64,000 bases of DNA from an uncultured Lachnospiraceae bacterium (GCA_900554415.1 USGU01000001.1:214106-278105), one strand, 5' to 3'. Counted from the stretch's first letter, positions 1 to 9,515 are shown. The notes: generated from the sequence alone by a model not told the origin. Numbers and translations: made by a program.

Positions 1-1292
1 GCGTCTCCAAGAAGTTCTACAAACGTATCTGATTTCATTTCGTCTGCTTCTTTGTATCCACAATTTGTACTGGTTCCTTGATATCCATTACTAACCGGAT
101 CATTCTCATTAACACCCTTGGTATCGCTTAAAGCATAAATATTTTCTGCAATTCCTTCATTAAGACCAATTCCCGAATTGCAGTTATCATATGCCGTTCC
201 ATTGTTATCAAAAATATCAAGCTTTGCTACATTATAACAATTCCGTGTGGTAGAGTTCTTACTTTGATAACCAATAATACCTCCCACTGCATTTTTGTTA
301 TTGTAAACAATATTTCCAACATTATAGCAGTTTTCCAAAACGCTTAAATTTTTACTGATTCCAACAATTCCGCCCGTACCATATATATTAAATCCTGTAT
401 ATGGATTATCGTCTCCATTCACTACAGTTCCAAAATTTGCACAGCCAGTGATTTCACCTTCACTATATCCAACGACTCCACCTATACCTTCGTTGCATCC
501 CAGAACATTTCCATAATTTACACAATTCTCGACTTTTGCGTTTTTCGAATACACCGCACCCTGAATTGCACCAGTTTCACCAATACCCCCTGCAATTCCT
601 CCTACAACAAAAGCTTTAGGTGCAGTAATATTTATATGGGATGTTACATTTAAAATAGAGGCTCCTTTACTTACGCGTCCACAAACACCACCTACATATC
701 GACCACTACAATCACCAGAATTCATTTCGCCATATAAAGTGAAATTTTTTAACACTCCACCATTATCAATATGACCAAACAAGCCTTCATATGTATATAA
801 AAGTCCTTCTGACACTCCTGACCAATCAATTTTCATATTCGAAATCACATGATTTTGTCCGTCAAAGATACCTCTAAAACTGTATACCCATCCTCCAATT
901 GAACTCCACATTTCAATACTGCTCAAATCAATATCTGATGTGAGCTTTATTGTTTTACCATAAAAACTATCTACACCACTGTTCACAATCTGAGAAAATG
1001 CACTCAACTGCTCTGCACTTCCAATTTCATACTCTGTTTTGTTGGAAGAATTATAATACCATTTATACGCTTCCAAAATATCTCCACATTCGCACTTCCC
1101 GACAATATACTCATGTTCATGTGATTGTGTATCTACCGCTTCACTTTCGGTGGTATTCAATACATTTTCTTCATGAATCTCCGTCTTACTTGAGTCACCT
1201 GCCAATGCCACTGTTCCATTTGCAGTTACTGCACTCACTACAAGCATTACTGAAACTAATGACGATAACATTTTTTTCGTTCTTTTGTTCAT
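1..1292 (-). CDS. Secreted GLUG-repeat surface protein, C-terminus cut by window edge
   Basis: A minus-strand reading frame runs from an ATG at 1292 to the window edge, about 430 residues with no stop. The start follows an AGAGGAGAG ribosome-binding site. The N-terminus is a typical Sec signal peptide: MNKRTKKM, then a hydrophobic stretch ending near VALAGDSS. After an acidic linker come repeated units with GLFGHI, GGVCG, GGIAGG, GGVVGYS, GGIVGIS and GGIIGYQ cores, each followed by N/C-rich segments such as NCYNVGNI. These match the GLUG motif of secreted bacterial proteins that form repetitive beta folds. Known GLUG proteins are surface adhesins or IgA-peptidase-associated proteins; the role here cannot be assigned. 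An anchor or catalytic domain could lie in the missing C-terminus. Confidence 0.8.
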   Translation of the reverse strand, partial: MNKRTKKMLSSLVSVMLVVSAVTANGTVALAGDSSKTEIHEENVLNTTESEAVDTQSHEHEYIVGKCECGDILEAYKWYYNSSNKTEYEIGSAEQLSAFSQIVNSGVDSFYGKTIKLTSDIDLSSIEMWSSIGGWVYSFRGIFDGQNHVISNMKIDWSGVSEGLLYTYEGLFGHIDNGGVLKNFTLYGEMNSGDCSGRYVGGVCGRVSKGASILNVTSHINITAPKAFVVGGIAGGIGETGAIQGAVYSKNAKVENCVNYGNVLGCNEGIGGVVGYSEGEITGCANFGTVVNGDDNPYTGFNIYGTGGIVGISKNLSVLENCYNVGNIVYNNKNAVGGIIGYQSKNSTTRNCYNVAKLDIFDNNGTAYDNCNSGIGLNEGIAENIYALSDTKGVNENDPVSNGYQGTSTNCGYKEADEMKSDTFVELLGD

Positions 1293-1379
1293 AATATGCT
1301 CTCTCCTCTCTTATAGCATTCCTTGATTATTTATCATAGCATTTACCATTTTTTATTTCATTGACTTTCATCAATTTTC

Positions 1380-1408
1380 GTTATATTCCTTCATTTTATT
1401 AATCACAA
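1380..1408 (-). promoter_or_regulatory. Sigma-A-type promoter of the GLUG protein gene
   Basis: On the minus strand TTGTGA (1403-1408) is followed after exactly 17 bases by TATAAC (1380-1385). It lies about 90 bases upstream of the GLUG gene start. This would give a leader of roughly 80 bases that contains two AATGCTAT repeats before the ribosome-binding site. Confidence 0.55.
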
Positions 1409-1458
1409 ATCTATATTTCATACAAAAAATCTTTTCATCGTATATATAACCGACAAAA

Positions 1459-1485
1459 CCCCGGACAGATAATTTCTGTCCAGGG
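1459..1485 (-). terminator. Intrinsic terminator after degV
   Basis: A GGACAGA/TCTGTCC stem extended by CCC/GGG with one bulged base is followed on the minus strand by TTTTG. It sits about 40 bases past the stop of the DegV gene and separates it from the GLUG gene. Confidence 0.7.
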
Positions 1486-1525
1486 TCATAAAACACTCTC
1501 ATTTTCAATATTGATTATTCTATTT

Positions 1526-2398
1526 TTATTTCACTTTCAGCTTCTTTGTTAGTGTGATGGCTCTTGCCCCAGGTCCGATATGGCAGCTTACACTGAGAGA
1601 TAACGGCGCCATGTATACTTCATATTCCGGAAATGCTTCTTCAATTTCTTTCTTCCATTCTTCAGCGTCCTCTCTGCTTCCGGTATATGCTGCATCTAAA
1701 TACATATCTTCCGGTCCATTGCAATCTGCAAAATCTGTGCTCATTAATTCACGAATTCTAGAAAGCATGGTCTTTTTTGCAGATTTCCATCCTCTTGTCT
1801 TGGCAAAGGAATCCAGCTTTTCCCCTTTAATCCGGAGAACCGGTTTCAAATTCAGTACGGTTCCGATTGCTGCTGCAGCCGGTGTCAGTCTTCCACCTTT
1901 TTTCAGATACTTCAGTGTGTCAAGAGTGATATAAATATCCGAATCAAACTTTGTTTTTTCCAGTAAATCCTTGATTTCTTCCGCAGATATTCCATTTTCA
2001 GCAAGTTCCTTTGCTTCCAATACAGAACGTCTTTGCGTTACGGACACTCTCTGGTTATTTACCACCTGTACTTTACCATCATAATCTGCAGAAAGCATCA
2101 TCTCTGTCTCATATGTGCTGCTCAGACCACTCGATAATGGAATATGCACAATTTCATCATATTCTTCCAAAAGCTTATCCCACAATTCTATCACAGCTCC
2201 GGGAGAAGGCTGGGAAGTTTTAATGTCAGCATCCTCAGCAAGCTTCTGATAAAACTGCTCCTGCGTAAGTGTAATATCTTCCAGAAATAATTCATCATTT
2301 ATATAGAACGGTGTAGGGAGAACGTAAACACCTAACTTTTCCCCATCTGCCTGTGTAATTCCACTGTTACTGTCTGTCACAATCGCAATCTTACTCAT
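1526..2398 (-). CDS. DegV family fatty-acid-binding protein
   Basis: The product is about 290 residues, the usual DegV length. The N-terminus SKIAIVTDSNSGI is the DegV signature, with later elements typical of the family (PLSSGLSSTYE, the DTLKYLKKGGRL segment and a GPGA motif near the C-terminus). DegV/FakB proteins bind one fatty acid and, with a FakA kinase, present it for phosphorylation; no fakA is seen nearby. The start at 2398 is preferred over an upstream ATG at 2428 because AGGAGG lies seven bases before it. The gene follows the YycJ-like hydrolase by about 57 bases and ends at a terminator, so it is probably the last gene of the coaE group. Confidence 0.88.
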   Translation of the reverse strand: MSKIAIVTDSNSGITQADGEKLGVYVLPTPFYINDELFLEDITLTQEQFYQKLAEDADIKTSQPSPGAVIELWDKLLEEYDEIVHIPLSSGLSSTYETEMMLSADYDGKVQVVNNQRVSVTQRRSVLEAKELAENGISAEEIKDLLEKTKFDSDIYITLDTLKYLKKGGRLTPAAAAIGTVLNLKPVLRIKGEKLDSFAKTRGWKSAKKTMLSRIRELMSTDFADCNGPEDMYLDAAYTGSREDAEEWKKEIEEAFPEYEVYMAPLSLSVSCHIGPGARAITLTKKLKVK

Positions 2399-2455
2399 TG
2401 CTTTTGTACCTCCTGTCTTCTCACTCAATTTGCTTCGTGCTTCGCACCGGCTGCA

Positions 2456-3253
2456 TTATATACACACAATCTCGGACATACATTCCCTCTTTGCCACAGC
2501 AATCGGAATCTCATCGCCCTTATATGGATTATTGCCTAAAGTAATCTCCAATTTCACTGTTTCATAGGCCAACTGCTCATAATTATTTTCCTTGCTCAAA
2601 TGTCCAAGAAACACTCTTTTCATATTATCATGGAGTATATCACAAAGAAGTCTGCCTGACAATTCATTCGATAAATGTCCTTTATCCCCAAGCACTCTTC
2701 GTTTGAGTGGATAAGGATAAGGGCCAACTTCCAGCATATGTACATCATGGTTGGACTCCAGTACCATTGCATTCACATTTTTCAGATGGTTCACTGTATA
2801 CTCATCGTATTTTCCAAGGTCTGTCGCAACCGCCACGCGTTTATTCTCATTCTGCAGCGTATAACCGGTCGGTTCTTTTGCATCATGGGAAATGGTAAAT
2901 GGCTGTATTTGGATGTCTCCCAGTGTAAATTCTTCATCTGCCGAAATCTCATGAAACAGTCCCTCCGGCATTTTCCCAAGGCTCTTACATTCTGTAATTC
3001 CCTGTAAGGTGCCTTTGGTAGCGTAAATAGGGATTTCATATTTCCGGCTGAATACCCCAAGGCCCTGTATGTGGTCGATATGCTCATGGGTAATCAGAAT
3101 TCCCGACAGCTCTTCCCCTTTTATTTCCAGTTCGCTAAGACCTGCTTCTATTCTTTTCTTGCTGATTCCTGTATCTACCAGCAGGTGCGTCTTATCACTC
3201 CCTACATAAATACAGTTACCACTACTGCCGCTTGCTATGCTGCATAATCTCAT
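2456..3253 (-). CDS. YycJ/WalJ-like MBL-fold metallo-hydrolase
   Basis: A 265-residue metallo-beta-lactamase-fold protein. The N-terminus MRLCSIASGSSGNC and the metal-binding THEHIDH motif, with later histidines (ISHDAKEP, a glycine-rich DKGHLS segment and the C-terminal FLGHLS), match the YycJ/WalJ branch found near the WalRK system in Bacilli. These proteins are thought to be nucleases or exonuclease-like enzymes linked to DNA processing, but the substrate is not certain. The first 32 bases overlap the end of coaE in another frame, which suggests translational coupling. No walRK genes are present here. Confidence 0.85.
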   Translation of the reverse strand: MRLCSIASGSSGNCIYVGSDKTHLLVDTGISKKRIEAGLSELEIKGEELSGILITHEHIDHIQGLGVFSRKYEIPIYATKGTLQGITECKSLGKMPEGLFHEISADEEFTLGDIQIQPFTISHDAKEPTGYTLQNENKRVAVATDLGKYDEYTVNHLKNVNAMVLESNHDVHMLEVGPYPYPLKRRVLGDKGHLSNELSGRLLCDILHDNMKRVFLGHLSKENNYEQLAYETVKLEITLGNNPYKGDEIPIAVAKRECMSEIVCI

Positions 3254-3863
3254 TCTTTGTCTGCTCCTGCTTTTTCATCACTTTTTCTATCTGTATCACG
3301 GTATCTGCAAATGCACCACTGTTGTCAATCACAATATCACATTTGCGCCGGAATTCTTCTTCGGATGCCTGTGCCTGCATAATGCCGGTAATCTTTTCTT
3401 CCGAATAGCATCGTGTCTGACGCAAGCGTTCCCGTCTTACCGATTCTGTTGCATAGATATACCAGATTTCATCCAGTATGGTACGATAATAATCATCTGT
3501 CAACAGAGCTGCCTCCAGCACAAACAGCTTTGTGCCTTTCTGCTCTTCCTCTGACATAAGTGTTTCAATTCTCTGGTTGACCGCCGGATGTACCATTGCA
3601 TTTAAAAGCAGCCGTTCTGCTTCATTGCCGAAAATCAGACTGCCCAGCCGGTTTCTGTCAATAAATCCATCTTCTTTCAGAATCTGTTCTCCAAAATGCT
3701 TTATTATTTTATCATAACACACTTGTCCTGGCAATTGCAATTCATGTGCGATTAAATCTGCCTGATATACCGAAGTTTCCGGCAGCTTCGCCATATATTC
3801 AAGAACGGTACTTTTTCCCGCTCCTATTCCGCCTGTAATTCCAATTTTTACCATTCGAAACAT
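3222..3863 (-). CDS. coaE: Dephospho-CoA kinase
   Basis: This 213-residue protein starts with the P-loop GITGGIGAGKST and carries the CoaE features YQADLIAHEL and a LIDRNRLGSLIFG-like segment. CoaE phosphorylates the 3'-hydroxyl of dephospho-CoA, the last step of CoA synthesis. The first ATG (3863) sits four bases after AAAGGA; a second ATG three codons in is possible. The gene begins 11 bases after the polA stop and overlaps the next hydrolase gene, giving the common polA-coaE pairing of Firmicutes. Confidence 0.93.
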   Translation of the reverse strand: MFRMVKIGITGGIGAGKSTVLEYMAKLPETSVYQADLIAHELQLPGQVCYDKIIKHFGEQILKEDGFIDRNRLGSLIFGNEAERLLLNAMVHPAVNQRIETLMSEEEQKGTKLFVLEAALLTDDYYRTILDEIWYIYATESVRRERLRQTRCYSEEKITGIMQAQASEEEFRRKCDIVIDNSGAFADTVIQIEKVMKKQEQTKNEIMQHSKRQ

Positions 3864-3874
3864 CCGTTCCTTTT

Positions 3875-6487
3875 CTACTTTGCCTCGTACCAGTTACTTC
3901 CAACATGCATATCAATGACAAGCGGAACTGCAAGTTCTGCCGCCTCTTCCATGCCTTTTTTCAAAATTTCTTTGACTTTATCAATCTCATCTTCTTTTGT
4001 CTCAATCAGAAGTTCATCATGGACCTGAAGAACAAGCCGTGATTCCATATGATTCTTTCTCAATTCTCTGTCCACTGCTATCATGGCTATCTTCATAATA
4101 TCTGCCGCAGTTCCCTGAATCGGTGAGTTCATGGCAATACGCTCTCCAAACTGACGCTGCATGAAATTACTGGAGGAAAGCTCAGGGATTGGTCTGCGTC
4201 TTCCGTAAAGAGTGGTCACATAGCCATTTTCTTTGGCATGTGCCACTGCGTCATCCAGAAACCGTTTAATTCCTGGATAGGTTTCAAAATATCGCTCTAT
4301 ATACTGCTGTGCTTCTTTTCTTGTAATACTCAAATCCTGACTCAGTCCAAAAGAACTGATTCCATAAACAATTCCAAAGTTTACCGCCTTGGCATTTCTT
4401 CTCTGCAAATCGGTCACTTCATCAAACGGAGTATGGAATACCTGTGAAGCGGTAATTCTGTGAATATCTCTTGCTTCTTTGTATGCCTGAATCAGTTCTG
4501 CATCTCCCGAACAATGTGCCAGTATCCGAAGTTCAATCTGGGAATAATCTGCATCCACAAACACAAATCCATCCTCCGGGATGAAAACCTTACGAATCAA
4601 TCTTCCTAATTCCATTCTTGCCGGAATGTTCTGTAAGTTTGGCTCTGTGCTGCTAATCCGGCCTGTTGCCGTAATGGTCTGGTTGAATTTACCATGGATT
4701 CGTCCATCCTCTTCCCGGATAAATACAGCCAGTCCATCTGCATAGGTAGACTTTAATTTGCTGAGCTGACGATATTCCAATATCTTAGAAACAACCGGAT
4801 AATCCGGTGCCAGTTTATCTAACACATCTGCTGCAGTCGAATATCCCGTCTTTGTCTTTTTCCCATTCGGCAGTCCCAGATGTTCAAACAACACTACACC
4901 AAGCTGTTTTGGCGAATTGATATTAAATTCTTCTCCTGCCAGTTCATATATTTCCTTCTCCAAACGGACAATCTGCTCTCCCAGATGGCTTCCATATTCT
5001 TTCAAAGCTTCTGCTTCTACTTTTACCCCTGCCTGTTCCATACGGTATAAGGTGTAAACCAGCGGCATTTCCACTTCCTGAAAAAGCTTCCACATCTGCT
5101 CTTCTTCTAATTTTTTCTGCAGTATTTCCGAAGCCGCATAAGCTGTGTAAGCTTCGTAGCATGCCTTTGTTTCTACGCTTGCCTTCTCATCAATCAGCAG
5201 ATTCAGATATTCCTGTGCTACATCGGTATAGGTATAGTCACTCTTTAACGGATTCAGCAGATATGCCGCTACGGTTGCGTCAAATCCTGTTTCTTCTTTT
5301 TCTATTTTCACATGAGACATATGCTCTTTCAAATCAAACACAACATAGGATTCTACCTGTTTTGCTGTCTCTTCTAGTTCTTTCAGAATCCAGTCTATCT
5401 CTATTTCTTCTGTTGCAGAAATGCAGTATATTTTTTCATCGCCAAATGCAACTGCTGCTCCATCCATTCCTGCCATCTGGACAAATAATGGCAGAACATT
5501 GGTTGTGTCCTTATACAGAGAGACGCCAACTTTGGATGCCTTCTTTGCCTGTTCGAAAATGTGCGCAGCCTCTGCCCGCTTCTTTACAATCTGAAAAGAG
5601 TCTTCCAATGCATTTTCCGTCTTGACATCAAATCTGGTAAGCAGGTTTTTAAACTGTAATCTTTGGAAATATACATAAGCCTCTTCTGTATACAGATTTC
5701 CCATCTTGGCTTCTTCCAGAGAATAGTCAAAATCTGCATCTACGTTGATGGTCGCAAGAGCTTTACTCATCTTCGCCTGTTCCCAGTATTCTTTCAGATT
5801 CTTAGCTGCTCTTGGCGGTGTTACTTCGTCAATGTGAGCATAGGCATTTTCAATAGTCTTGTATTCTACAATAATCTTCGTCGCCGTCTTTTCTCCAATG
5901 CTTGGCACACCCGGAATATTGTCTGATGTATCACCCATTAAAGCTTTCACATCGATAAATTCAGTTGGTGTTACCTGATATTTTTCTTTCACATCTGTGG
6001 CATAATAATTTTCAATTTCTGTTCCGGTTCTCTTGGTCTTTGGAATACGTATTTCCACATGTTCCGTTGCAAGCTGAAGCAAATCCCGGTCACCGGATAT
6101 AATGACAACTTCCATCTTGGCATCTTCACAGCGTTTTGACAAAGTACCAAGAATATCATCTGCTTCCAGACCTGCTTTTTCTATGATTTTGACACCCATG
6201 GCAGTTAATACCTCTTTCATAAGCGGCACCTGCTGTCTTAATTCTTCTGCCATCGGTTTTCTTGTTCCTTTATATTCGGCATACATCTCATGCCGGAAAG
6301 TAGGTGCATGTACGTCAAATGCAACTGTCAGATATTCTGGTTTTTCTTCTTCCAGTATTTTAAACATAATATTCAGGAAACCATACACTGCATTTGTGTG
6401 GACTCCTTCTGCGTTTGTCAAATCCGGAAGTCCAAAAAAAGCTCTGTTTAAAATACTGTGTCCATCTATCAATACAATTTTACTCAT
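3875..6487 (-). CDS. polA: DNA polymerase I
   Basis: About 870 residues from MSKIVLIDGHSILNRAFFG. Residues 1-290 form the 5'-3' exonuclease (GDRDLLQL, VKALMGDTSDNIPGV). The middle part, about 300-470, is a 3'-5' exonuclease fold without the expected acidic DxE motif (VGVSLYKD stands where DTETT would be), so proofreading is probably lost, as in several Gram-positive enzymes. The polymerase domain has motif A DADYSQIELR, motif B RRNAKAVNFGIVYG and motif C QVHDELL. The frame is open further upstream through the tRNA-Leu gene, but the start at 6487 follows AAAGGTG. Only 35 bases separate it from the terminator after the tRNA, so no separate promoter is evident. Confidence 0.96.
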   Translation of the reverse strand: MSKIVLIDGHSILNRAFFGLPDLTNAEGVHTNAVYGFLNIMFKILEEEKPEYLTVAFDVHAPTFRHEMYAEYKGTRKPMAEELRQQVPLMKEVLTAMGVKIIEKAGLEADDILGTLSKRCEDAKMEVVIISGDRDLLQLATEHVEIRIPKTKRTGTEIENYYATDVKEKYQVTPTEFIDVKALMGDTSDNIPGVPSIGEKTATKIIVEYKTIENAYAHIDEVTPPRAAKNLKEYWEQAKMSKALATINVDADFDYSLEEAKMGNLYTEEAYVYFQRLQFKNLLTRFDVKTENALEDSFQIVKKRAEAAHIFEQAKKASKVGVSLYKDTTNVLPLFVQMAGMDGAAVAFGDEKIYCISATEEIEIDWILKELEETAKQVESYVVFDLKEHMSHVKIEKEETGFDATVAAYLLNPLKSDYTYTDVAQEYLNLLIDEKASVETKACYEAYTAYAASEILQKKLEEEQMWKLFQEVEMPLVYTLYRMEQAGVKVEAEALKEYGSHLGEQIVRLEKEIYELAGEEFNINSPKQLGVVLFEHLGLPNGKKTKTGYSTAADVLDKLAPDYPVVSKILEYRQLSKLKSTYADGLAVFIREEDGRIHGKFNQTITATGRISSTEPNLQNIPARMELGRLIRKVFIPEDGFVFVDADYSQIELRILAHCSGDAELIQAYKEARDIHRITASQVFHTPFDEVTDLQRRNAKAVNFGIVYGISSFGLSQDLSITRKEAQQYIERYFETYPGIKRFLDDAVAHAKENGYVTTLYGRRRPIPELSSSNFMQRQFGERIAMNSPIQGTAADIMKIAMIAVDRELRKNHMESRLVLQVHDELLIETKEDEIDKVKEILKKGMEEAAELAVPLVIDMHVGSNWYEAK

Positions 6488-6521
6488 TTTGTAATGCACC
6501 TTTCTATTTATTCTGATAAAG

Positions 6522-6550
6522 AAAAAACTCCTTGAACATGCGTCAAGGAG
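6522..6550 (-). terminator. Terminator between tRNA-Leu and polA
   Basis: The stem ACTCCTTGA/TCAAGGAGT with a short loop is followed on the minus strand by TTTTTTC. It ends the tRNA transcript but lies in front of the polA start with too little room for a normal promoter. Confidence 0.85.
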
Positions 6551-6556
6551 TTTCCA

Positions 6557-6639
6557 TGCCGGCGGCGGGACTTGAACCCGCACGTGGTCACCCACAACAG
6601 ATTTTGAGTCTGCCTCGTCTGCCATTCCGACACACCGGC
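6557..6639 (-). tRNA. tRNA-Leu (CAA)
   Basis: The 83-base minus-strand sequence folds as a class II tRNA. The acceptor stem pairs GCCGGTG with CGCCGGC (one G-U pair). The anticodon loop is CTCAAAA, giving anticodon CAA (codon UUG). There is a long variable arm and a GGTTCAAGTCC T-arm. The discriminator base is A and CCA is not encoded. Confidence 0.97.
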
Positions 6640-6659
6640 GTTCTTACGAACCGATATTT

Positions 6660-6688
6660 ATACTACCATATTTTCCAAAGGTTCGCAA
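6660..6688 (-). promoter_or_regulatory. Promoter of tRNA-Leu (and perhaps polA)
   Basis: TTGCGA (6683-6688) and TAGTAT (6660-6665) are separated by 17 bases on the minus strand. Transcription would begin about 14 bases before the mature tRNA 5' end, a normal spacing for a tRNA gene. Confidence 0.6.
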
Positions 6689-6745
6689 GATAATTTTACA
6701 TAAATTTGCAAATTTATTTTGTAAACATAAGTTACAAATCCCTTT

Positions 6746-8056
6746 TTATCTGCCTGCCTTGATAAATTTTGCCGCATCATTCATATTCTTTTCCAGTTCC
6801 GGATAAATATCCAAGCCATCAAATGTAGCAAAATAATCTTTCGGTGTCTCAGCCCGACGGATTAGTTCTGCACTTCCATCTTCTTTCAGCAAAATCTCCG
6901 CCGAACGCAGACGGCCATTGTAATTATATCCCATAGAATAGCCATGTGCTCCTGCATCATGGATGAAAAGTAAATCGCCCATATCTATCTTCGGCAGCTT
7001 CCGGTCAATGGCAAATTTGTCACTGTTCTCGCAAAGGGAACCTACTACATCATAAGTCTGTGTACATGGTTCATCTTCTTTTCCCATGACAGTAATATGA
7101 TGATATGCTCCATAAATCGCAGGTCTCATCAGATTGGCTGCGCAGGCATCTACACCAATATACTCTTTGTGGGTATGTTTTTCATGCACTGCTCTTGTTA
7201 CCAGTCCACCGTAAGGTCCTAACATGAATCTTCCAAGTTCTGTATAGATTGCTACATCGCCCATGCCTGCCGGAACCAGCACTTCTTCATAAACCTTGCG
7301 TACACCTTCTCCAATGACTTTGATATCGTTTGGCTCCTGGTCTGGACGATATGGAATTCCGATTCCGCCAGACAGGTTAATGAATTTAATATGCGCCCCT
7401 GTTTCCTGATGCAATTTTACCGCAACTTCAAAAAGAACCTTCGCCAGTGTCGGATAATAATCATTTGTTACTGTATTACTTGCAAGGAACGCATGGATAC
7501 CAAACTCTTTTGCACCTTTCGCTTTCAGAATCTTGAAAGCCTCAAAAATCTGCTCCGTTGTCATTCCATATTTGGCGTCTCCAGGATTATCCATAATGCT
7601 GTTGGAAATCTTAAAAAGACCACCTGGATTGTAACGGCAGCTTATAGTCTCTGGAATTTTTCCGATTGTCTTTTCCAGAAAATCAATGTGAGTAATATCA
7701 TCCAGATTGATAATTGCACCTAACTTATCTGCAAGCAGATATTCTTCTGCCGGTGTCTCATTGGAAGAAAACATAATGTCATCTCCTACAGAGCCAATGG
7801 TCTGGGACAGAAGTAATTCTGTGTAAGATGAGCAGTCACATCCACATCCGTATTCCTTTAAAAGCTTAAGAATTGCCGGCGTTGGCGTTGCTTTTACTGC
7901 AAAATACTCTTTATAACCCTTGTTCCATGAAAATGCTTCTTTTAATGCTTTTGCATTTTCACGAATTCCTTTTTCATCATACAGATGAAATGGAGTCGGA
8001 TAGGTCTGTGCAATCTCCTCTAATTTGTCTTTTGTAATAAATGGTCGTTTTTCCAT
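6746..8056 (-). CDS. lysA: Diaminopimelate decarboxylase-type PLP enzyme
   Basis: A 436-residue fold-type III PLP decarboxylase. The PLP lysine is K55 in YFAVKATP, followed by the CGCDCSS segment. The glycine-rich cofactor region is NLSGGIGIPYRPDQ and the C-terminal substrate motif is GSLCENSDKFA. LysA converts meso-diaminopimelate to lysine. The sequence belongs to the divergent decarboxylase branch common in Lachnospiraceae, so activity on a related amino acid cannot be excluded. The pyk stop lies 19 bases upstream; together they may be co-transcribed. No clear terminator lies before the tRNA-Leu promoter. Confidence 0.85.
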   Translation of the reverse strand: MEKRPFITKDKLEEIAQTYPTPFHLYDEKGIRENAKALKEAFSWNKGYKEYFAVKATPTPAILKLLKEYGCGCDCSSYTELLLSQTIGSVGDDIMFSSNETPAEEYLLADKLGAIINLDDITHIDFLEKTIGKIPETISCRYNPGGLFKISNSIMDNPGDAKYGMTTEQIFEAFKILKAKGAKEFGIHAFLASNTVTNDYYPTLAKVLFEVAVKLHQETGAHIKFINLSGGIGIPYRPDQEPNDIKVIGEGVRKVYEEVLVPAGMGDVAIYTELGRFMLGPYGGLVTRAVHEKHTHKEYIGVDACAANLMRPAIYGAYHHITVMGKEDEPCTQTYDVVGSLCENSDKFAIDRKLPKIDMGDLLFIHDAGAHGYSMGYNYNGRLRSAEILLKEDGSAELIRRAETPKDYFATFDGLDIYPELEKNMNDAAKFIKAGR

Positions 8057-8075
8057 GTCTTCTTCCCCTCGTACT

Positions 8076-9515
8076 CTATTCTATAACCGCAATCCGCATC
8101 ATATTGCTAAGTCCATCCTTCGTTGTCTTGTGTACATTCGGTGAAGGAATTCCGGCCGTCAGCACTACAACATCTCCGCTTTCTATAATTCTTTTTGCAT
8201 TCAGTAAGTCTACTGCACCGGAGCAAATATCCTCTGTGGTCTGGAATACCAGAGACTTCATCGGATGTACGCCCCAGAACATCTGCATTCTGCGAAGGGA
8301 TTCTTCATTTGGTGACACACCGTAAATTGGAGTTTTCGGTCGGAATTTCGACACCACTCTGGCGGTTGCACCACTTACTGTTGGAGTGATAATGCACTTT
8401 GCTCCCAGCGTATCAGCCGCAGTCACGGTGGAATAACCGATTGCGCTGGAAATTCCATGCTTCCATTTCGTCAGATTCTTCTCCATGATTGCCGAATAAT
8501 CCAGATGTTCCTCTGCGTTTTCTACGATTTGAACCATCATTTTCAGCGCCTCTACCGGATATTTACCCTGTGCAGTCTCGCCCGAGAGCATAACTGCGTC
8601 TGTACCGTCATAAACCGCATTTGCCACATCCGTCACTTCTGCCCTGGTCGGACGTGGATTCCGAATCATGGAATCCAGCATCTGAGTAGCAGTAATTACC
8701 GGTTTATAATTATCGTTGCATTTCTGTATGAGCATCTTCTGCAGATAAGGAACCTCCTCTGCCGGAATTTCTACTCCAAGGTCACCCCTTGCAACCATAA
8801 TGCCATCGGCACAACGGATAATTTCATCAATATTCTGAATTCCCTGTTCATTTTCGATTTTTGCAATAATCGGAATATAAGGTGCTTTTAAAGATTTCAA
8901 TAATGCTTTGATTTCCAGAATACATTCTGCACTTCGCACAAAAGAAGCCGCGATAAAATCAATACCCTGTGATACGCCAAAAGCAATGTCTTCTTTGTCC
9001 TTTTCTGTAATTGCAGGAAGTCTCACCGGAACCTTCGGCACATTGATTCCTTTCCGCTGCCCCAGTTCGCCTCCATTGAGTACCTTGCAGATAATCTCAT
9101 GACCTTTGCGTCCCTGTACCTCAAGGTCAATCAGCCCGTCATCAATTAAAATATGTTTTCCTGCAGAAATATCATCTGCCAGTCCTGCATAAGAAATCGA
9201 AACCTTCTTCTCGTCACCGATGATTTCATCTGTAGTGAGGATAAATGTTTCTCCTTCTTTCAGCTCCACATTCTTTCCATCCTTCAAAAGTCCGGTTCTT
9301 ATCTCCGGTCCTTTGGTATCAAGAAGGATTGCTACAGGTACCTGTTCTTCTTCCCGAAGCTGCTTTAACATATCCATTCTCTGTTTCTGCTCTTCATAAT
9401 CCCCGTGAGAAAAATTAAATCTGGCAACATCCATTCCATTCTGAATTAACTTTCTCATCAATTCGCGGTCATTGGAGTTTGGTCCCATTGTGCATATAAC
9501 TTTTGTCTTCTTCAT
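8076..9515 (-). CDS. pyk: Pyruvate kinase
   Basis: About 479 residues: KTKVICTMGPNSND at the N-terminus, FNFSHGDYEE, the signature IENEQGIQNIDEI, ARGDLGVEIPAEEVP and TATQMLDSMI. It converts phosphoenolpyruvate and ADP to pyruvate and ATP in the cytoplasm. The C-terminal PEP-utiliser-like extension seen in Bacillus enzymes is absent. The ATG at 9515 is chosen over one two codons upstream because GGAGG is seven bases before it but only one base from the other. The remaining lower-glycolysis genes lie about 7 kb away at 16.7-21.4 kb. Confidence 0.96.
   Translation of the reverse strand: MKKTKVICTMGPNSNDRELMRKLIQNGMDVARFNFSHGDYEEQKQRMDMLKQLREEEQVPVAILLDTKGPEIRTGLLKDGKNVELKEGETFILTTDEIIGDEKKVSISYAGLADDISAGKHILIDDGLIDLEVQGRKGHEIICKVLNGGELGQRKGINVPKVPVRLPAITEKDKEDIAFGVSQGIDFIAASFVRSAECILEIKALLKSLKAPYIPIIAKIENEQGIQNIDEIIRCADGIMVARGDLGVEIPAEEVPYLQKMLIQKCNDNYKPVITATQMLDSMIRNPRPTRAEVTDVANAVYDGTDAVMLSGETAQGKYPVEALKMMVQIVENAEEHLDYSAIMEKNLTKWKHGISSAIGYSTVTAADTLGAKCIITPTVSGATARVVSKFRPKTPIYGVSPNEESLRRMQMFWGVHPMKSLVFQTTEDICSGAVDLLNAKRIIESGDVVVLTAGIPSPNVHKTTKDGLSNMMRIAVIE

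Noticed and set aside
6488..6625. 46-residue N-terminal extension of PolA
   Set aside because: It is a translation of the tRNA-Leu gene and terminator; the PolA N-terminus and ribosome-binding site place the start at 6487.
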